Origin: Aeromicrobium tamlense
GTDB taxonomy: Bacteria > Actinomycetota > Actinomycetes > Propionibacteriales > Nocardioidaceae
Direction: 5' to 3'
DNA: 64,000 bases
Assembly (NCBI RefSeq): GCF_013408555.1
Contig: NZ_JACBZN010000001.1
Coordinates: 1,240,001-1,304,000, forward strand
In this document: positions 59,984 through 64,000 of the stretch, in pieces
How positions within the stretch are numbered: the first letter of the stretch is position 1
Layout of the letters: each line of letters opens with the position of its first letter
Made by a program: the position numbers and the translations under genes
The notes under the pieces: model-generated
Told to the model about the DNA's origin: nothing
Seen by the model: only the letters and a program-made list of their open reading frames with translations
Databases searched by the model: none

Positions 59984-60793
59984 TCAGTCCTCGACCCGGG
60001 TGGCCGGATCGCCGTCGAACAGCCGGCCGTCGGGACGGCCGAGCGCCGTGAGCCGCTCCACCGCGGCTGGATCGAGGACGTGGCCCACCGCGGCGAGGTT
60101 CTGGCGCTGGCGCTCCTGCGAGGACGCCTTCGGCAGTGGCACGGCGCCGACGGCCGCGTGCCACGCGAGCACCGCCTCGGCCGGGGTCAGGTCGTGCTGC
60201 TCGGCGACCTCGACGACGACCGGGTTCGTCAGCAGGTCGCTCTTGCGGCCGAGCGGGCTCCACGCCTGGGTGACGATGCCGCGACGCCGGTGGTCGGCGA
60301 GCGCCTCGACCTGCGGGAAGTAGGGGTGCAGCTCGATCTGGTTGACGGCGGGCAGGACGCCCGTCTCGCGCTCGAGCCGGTCGAGGTGCTCGGGCAGGAA
60401 GTTGCAGACGCCGATGTGGAACACCAGGCCGCGCCGCTGGGCGTCGACGAGCGCCTGCCACGCCTCGACGTAGAGGTCGTGCGACGGGTTCGGCCAGTGG
60501 ATGAGGTGCAGGTCGAGGTGGTCGAGGCCGGTGCGCAGCACGCTCTCCTCGATCGAGGTGACGGCGAGGTCGTAGGCGTGGTGGCGCCCGGGCAGCTTGG
60601 AGGTCACCACGATCTCGTCGCGCGGCACGTCGGAGCGCCGCACGGCCGTGCCGACGGCGCCCTCGTTCTCGTAGTTCATGGCCGAGTCGAGCAGCCGGTA
60701 GCCGACGCGCAGGGCCGAGATGACCGTGTCGACGCCGCTCAGGCCGTTCAGCTGGTAGGTGCCGAAGCCCACCGGGGGCAGTTCGAGGCTCAC
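59984..60793 (-). CDS. Aldo/keto reductase
   Basis: This 269-residue NADPH-dependent reductase has the tetrad Asp and Tyr in LLDSAMNYENEG, Lys in VVTSKL and His in LIHWPNP, plus the C-terminal PLPKASSQERQRQN cofactor loop. It is in the family of diketogluconate reductase-like enzymes. Substrate unknown. It lies 13 nt before the GT-C gene on the same strand, so it may share its transcript. Confidence 0.9.
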   Translation of the reverse strand: MSLELPPVGFGTYQLNGLSGVDTVISALRVGYRLLDSAMNYENEGAVGTAVRRSDVPRDEIVVTSKLPGRHHAYDLAVTSIEESVLRTGLDHLDLHLIHWPNPSHDLYVEAWQALVDAQRRGLVFHIGVCNFLPEHLDRLERETGVLPAVNQIELHPYFPQVEALADHRRRGIVTQAWSPLGRKSDLLTNPVVVEVAEQHDLTPAEAVLAWHAAVGAVPLPKASSQERQRQNLAAVGHVLDPAAVERLTALGRPDGRLFDGDPATRVED

Positions 60794-60814
60794 CCTCGCA
60801 CCTTAGGGCCAAAG

Positions 60815-63475
60815 TCAGCCGGGCAGCAGTTCGTACTCGCGCGCCACGCGGACCGCGGCGTTGCGGCGGGTCACGCCGAGCTTGCGCAGGATGTTGCGGA
60901 CGTGGGTGCGCACGGTGTTGACCGAGATGTACATCTCCGCGGCGATCTCGTCGGTGGTGAGCAGCGCGGCGAGGTGCCCCAGCACCTCCATCTCCTTCTC
61001 CGTGAGCTGCTCGACGGGTGCCGGCTGGCGTGACTCCACCCCCGAACCGGGCCGGGGCCGGGCGGCGGCCGGACCGGTGCGCTCGAAGAGCCACGCGTGC
61101 GCCGTCGCGAGCTGGCGGTCCTGCTGGATCAGCTGGCGCACGGGCACGCTCGCCTCGTGGAACGGCCGTCGCAGGGTGGACGGCCGAGCCAGCTGCAGGG
61201 CCTCGACGACGGCCCGGTGGGCCTGGACGGGAGCGCCGGCACGCAGCAGGCGCGCGCACTCCGCGAGGGACCCGGCGACGCGGACCGGCACCGGTGCGTG
61301 CTGGTCGCGGGCCCGCGCGTAGGCCGTGGCGGCCGCGACGTCGTCCCCCTGGGCGAGCCGGACCTGGCCCGCGGCGAGGGAGACCGCGGGCCCGGCCAGC
61401 TCGTCGTCCACCTGGGCGAGCTCCTCGTTCGCCTCGGTGGTCTCGCCCCGGGCGAGCAGCCACGGGACCAGCTCGAGGCGCAGTCGCGCGACGAGCCACG
61501 CGTCCTGCGTCCCGAGACGCTCCAGTGCGGCGCCGATCGTCGCGATGGCGGTCGCGCGATCGCCCTGTGCGGCACGCAGGCGCGCGGTGACGAGGGCGAG
61601 CATCGCGTTCGAGACCGGATCGCCGAGGACGAAGTCCGCGCGGGCCGCGACGTCGACGTGCTCGCTCGCGGCGCGGAGGTCGAACTGCTCGAGGGCGACC
61701 CACGCCTGCGCGATCCGTGGCGCGCGGGGCAGGACGCAGACGGTGAGACCCGCGTCGGAGGCGGTCCGCGCCGCGCGCGCCGCGAGGGTGGCGGCGCGGG
61801 TCGTGTCGCCCTCGCAGCACGCGATCAGGGCGAGCAGGCCGAGGCACTCGACCAGCAGGGCGAGCTCGCCGGCACGGTCGGCCGCATCGGCGCCGAGGCG
61901 TAGCGCCTCGCGGGCGCCGGGCACGTCGCCCTCACGGAGGTGACCCAGACCCTGCATCGCGCAGACCAACGGGACCATCCCGGGGTCGGACTCCGCCCGG
62001 CCGCCGGTGCTGACCAGCGCCAGGCCGGCCGCGTCGGCGAGCGCCGCCGACTCGCGCGGGTCCGCGGCGTCGCGGCCGCGGACGGCGAGCAGCAGGGCGA
62101 GTGCGCGCCGGACGTCCTCTCCCGGATCCGTCGCGCCGGAGAGCCGGGCGACCTCGCGGTCGAAGGCGGCCGGGTCGCGCTCGGCGAGCGCCAGCGCCGC
62201 CCGGACGAGGACGACGTCCGGGTCCTCCAGCGCGGTGGGGATGGCGCGCAGCTCCTGGACCAGCGGGTGCGTGCCGTCCGCCAGCAGCAGCTGGCGCCAC
62301 GCGTCGTGGTCGGTGACGAGCCCCGCGAGGTCGGTCCACGCCTCGATCGCTGCGTAGTGGCGCGCGGCCGGGGTGAGCATGCCCTCCCGGGCGTACCAGT
62401 CGGCCGTCCGGCGCTGCAGGTCGAGCAGCGTGCCGGGCGCTCGGTACCCCAGCTCGGCGCGGAGCAGGTCGCGGAAGAAGGGGTGGAAGCGATAGTGCTC
62501 GGCGTGACCCGGCACGCGCTCGATGAAGACGTTGACCCGTGCGAGGGAGGACAGGCCGCGGACCGCGCTGTGGCCGCCCAGCGCGAGGGCCAGACCGGGC
62601 TCGACCGTGTCGGGCACGCTCATCGTCATCAGCAGGTCGAGGACCTCGGGCGAGTGCGCCGCGAGCACCTCCCCCATGAGGTATTCCGCGATGCTGCCGC
62701 TCTCGCCCATCACGTCGCCCACGTCGGCGTCGGGGTCCTCGTGGTCGCCGAGGAACTTGCCGGCGAAGCGGGTGCCGGTGACCCAGCCGCGGGTGCGGGC
62801 GTTGAGCAGGTGCACCGAGTCGGCGCGCAGCGGCACGCCCATGAGGTCGAGGACGGTACCGGCCTCCTCGTCGGTGAGCGCGAGGTCGGCCATCCGGACC
62901 TCGGTCATCGACTCCTCGAGCCGGTAGCGGTAGAGCGGGAGCACCGGGTCGGCCCGGGTCAGCATCACCAGGCGCAGGCGGTGCCCCGTGTGGCGGAGCA
63001 GGAAGTCCAGGTCGTCGGCGACCACGGCCGAGCTGACGTCGAACCCGTCCATCACGATCGTGATGGCCTCGGGCTCGGACGCGATCGCGACGGCGAGCTC
63101 ACGGCGCACCCGCGAGTCCAGGGGCGCGTCCCCGGGCGGGAGCGGTCCCGCGGGAACGGCGATCCCGAGACGCTCGAGCGCCTCGACGAACGCGGGCCAC
63201 AGCACGTCGCCGGCGTCGAAGGTGATCCACTCCAGGCGCTCGGGCGCACGCGTGGTGGCCCAGTCGACGACGAGCGAGGTCTTGCCCGTCCCTGCGGGCG
63301 CGCTGACCAGCACGAGCGAGCAGCCGGGGTCGGCGTCGATCAGGTCGAGCAGTCGCGCGCGGCTGACGAACTGGCGGGGTCGGTCGGGGATTCCCGGCCA
63401 GCCGCCGGTGGCGGGGGCGGCCCGGTAGGACTCGTGATCTGCGGACGAGGGCTCGTCCTGCGAGCGTCGCACCAT
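60815..63475 (-). CDS. Large LuxR-family regulator with STAND-type ATPase (MalT-like)
   Basis: This 886-residue protein has an N-terminal P-loop domain (Walker A VSAPAGTGKTSLVVDW at about residue 60), a long helical tetratricopeptide-like region at about 330-760 and a C-terminal LuxR helix-turn-helix (LTEKEMEVLGHLAALLTTDE, then YISVNTVRTHVRNILRKLG). Such proteins sense a small ligand or protein and then activate genes. GGAGG lies upstream of the ATG at 63475. The upstream gene encodes another LuxR protein, so they may be paralogues. The target is unknown. Confidence 0.88.
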   Translation of the reverse strand: MVRRSQDEPSSADHESYRAAPATGGWPGIPDRPRQFVSRARLLDLIDADPGCSLVLVSAPAGTGKTSLVVDWATTRAPERLEWITFDAGDVLWPAFVEALERLGIAVPAGPLPPGDAPLDSRVRRELAVAIASEPEAITIVMDGFDVSSAVVADDLDFLLRHTGHRLRLVMLTRADPVLPLYRYRLEESMTEVRMADLALTDEEAGTVLDLMGVPLRADSVHLLNARTRGWVTGTRFAGKFLGDHEDPDADVGDVMGESGSIAEYLMGEVLAAHSPEVLDLLMTMSVPDTVEPGLALALGGHSAVRGLSSLARVNVFIERVPGHAEHYRFHPFFRDLLRAELGYRAPGTLLDLQRRTADWYAREGMLTPAARHYAAIEAWTDLAGLVTDHDAWRQLLLADGTHPLVQELRAIPTALEDPDVVLVRAALALAERDPAAFDREVARLSGATDPGEDVRRALALLLAVRGRDAADPRESAALADAAGLALVSTGGRAESDPGMVPLVCAMQGLGHLREGDVPGAREALRLGADAADRAGELALLVECLGLLALIACCEGDTTRAATLAARAARTASDAGLTVCVLPRAPRIAQAWVALEQFDLRAASEHVDVAARADFVLGDPVSNAMLALVTARLRAAQGDRATAIATIGAALERLGTQDAWLVARLRLELVPWLLARGETTEANEELAQVDDELAGPAVSLAAGQVRLAQGDDVAAATAYARARDQHAPVPVRVAGSLAECARLLRAGAPVQAHRAVVEALQLARPSTLRRPFHEASVPVRQLIQQDRQLATAHAWLFERTGPAAARPRPGSGVESRQPAPVEQLTEKEMEVLGHLAALLTTDEIAAEMYISVNTVRTHVRNILRKLGVTRRNAAVRVAREYELLPG

Positions 63476-63576
63476 AGCCCTCACCTCCCCTCCCAGCACG
63501 CTAATGAGCGGCCGCAGCCGCGCAGATCACACGAATCGTGTGAAGGACCGTGTGCTCCCAGTGCCTCCGAAGGCGT

Positions 63577-64000
63577 CTACTGCCCCAGCAGCCCCAGCAC
63601 GGTGGCCCGCGCGACCGCCGCACCCCGGGTGCTCACCCCGAGCTTGCGGTAGATCGACGCGATCTCGGAGTTGGCGGTGTTGCGCGAGACGAACAGCCGC
63701 TCGCCGATCTGCGCGATCGTCAGGTGGGTCTGCAGGTACGGCAGGACACGGAGCTCCGCGGGGGTCAGTGGCGCGGTCACCCCGTCGTCGCGGTCGCCGC
63801 CGTCCAGCATGGCGACGAACTCGGCCAGCTCGGCGCCCAGGACGCCGAGGTCCGGACGCTCGCGGGCGAGGTCGTGCAGCTCGCGCAGCAGCTCGCGGGC
63901 ACCACCGTGGTCGCCCGTGGCCCAGAGCAGCTTCGCCACGGCGAGCCGGCCCTTCACCGCGAGCAGGGGCCGCGCGGACGTGCTGACGTGACGCGACTCC
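63577..64000 (-). CDS. LuxR-family regulator, 5' part beyond the window
   Basis: The visible 140 residues read on into the window edge without a stop. A helical TPR-like segment (AVKGRLAVAKLLWATGDHGGARELLREL) precedes a LuxR DNA-binding domain (LTPAELRVLPYLQTHLTIAQ, then LFVSRNTANSEIASIYRKLGVSTR). The true start lies outside. A GTG at 63957 could be read as a start but is mid-domain. It is like the C-terminus of the 60815 gene, suggesting duplication. Confidence 0.8.
   Translation of the reverse strand, partial: ESRHVSTSARPLLAVKGRLAVAKLLWATGDHGGARELLRELHDLARERPDLGVLGAELAEFVAMLDGGDRDDGVTAPLTPAELRVLPYLQTHLTIAQIGERLFVSRNTANSEIASIYRKLGVSTRGAAVARATVLGLLGQ

Noticed and set aside
58647..61847. A 1066-codon open frame on the minus strand across the GT-C, aldo/keto reductase and LuxR genes
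   Set aside because: Its translation is Arg/Pro/Ala-rich low complexity, a frame shadow of three well-supported genes on the same strand; high GC makes such frames common.

Overview
The window is very GC-rich chromosomal DNA from an actinomycete. The evidence is RbpA, a GarA/OdhI-type FHA protein beside FtsR-like MerR and DUF151 genes, the pgsA-DUF881-sbp-DUF881-gcvH block in the order known from Mycobacterium, a Ppm1-type polyprenol-phosphate mannosyltransferase, SigK-RskA and a CopC/CopD-CtaG pair. Lnt and Ppm1 are separate genes. The overall gene content fits a Nocardioidaceae-like (Propionibacteriales) genome, for example Aeromicrobium or a relative, but that placement is inference. No rRNA, tRNA, CRISPR array, insertion sequence or phage is visible. 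Genes are packed with many 1-14 bp overlaps, and no gap exceeds about 240 bp.

Layout. 0-5.3 kb: secreted M28 peptidase, then an overlapping M24 peptidase-lnt-ppm1 operon converging on rbpA. 5.4-13 kb: MFS transporter and phosphodiesterase, a MurA-like enzyme with an N-terminal HTH, and small metabolic and repair genes (MBL hydrolase, phosphoribosyltransferase, serine hydrolase, AlkB-like, DoxX, GNAT). 13-17.4 kb: DUF2975/XRE pair under a large dyad, LLM oxidoreductase, pterin dehydratase-VOC fusion, and an ECF42 sigma factor with its DGPF protein. 17.5-26 kb: UvrA-like ABC protein, MFS efflux, a HelR/HelD-type RNA polymerase-recycling ATPase with a rifamycin-element-like palindrome upstream, a divergent P-loop kinase-GNAT fusion, VOC and GNAT genes. 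At 26.04 kb lies a 28-bp sequence matching the actinobacterial dif site, so this is probably the replication terminus. 26.1-33.9 kb: reductase/TetR pair with paired operators, DUF1206, a secreted beta-solenoid repeat protein, and a SigK regulon (molybdopterin oxidoreductase, fasciclin lipoprotein, sigK, rskA) with two matching SigK-type promoters. 33.9-36.7 kb: YciO/Sua5 protein, a 48-residue GPGG membrane protein, and cysH with a siroheme synthase. 36.7-47.4 kb: SRPBCC and membrane proteins, gcvP under a glycine riboswitch, and the merR/DUF151/ftsR/garA/gcvH/DUF881/sbp/pgsA block. 47.4-53.9 kb: sodA, ctaG-copD fusion, copC, a multidomain peptidoglycan hydrolase and a DMT exporter. 53.9-64 kb: GTP-type PEPCK, ABC-2 exporter, Pr6Pr protein, GT-C transferase, aldo/keto reductase and two LuxR regulators, the last cut by the window edge.

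How the genes work together. gcvP and gcvH supply two parts of the glycine cleavage system, and glycine itself probably controls gcvP through the riboswitch. The neighbouring FHA and MerR proteins link to 2-oxoglutarate flux and cell division. sodA, copC, ctaG-copD, the SigK genes and AlkB form a scattered redox, metal and damage-response layer. A recurrent feature is a TANNNT-like hexamer exactly 6-7 nt before the start codon with no Shine-Dalgarno sequence; this predicts many leaderless transcripts and was used to choose several starts.
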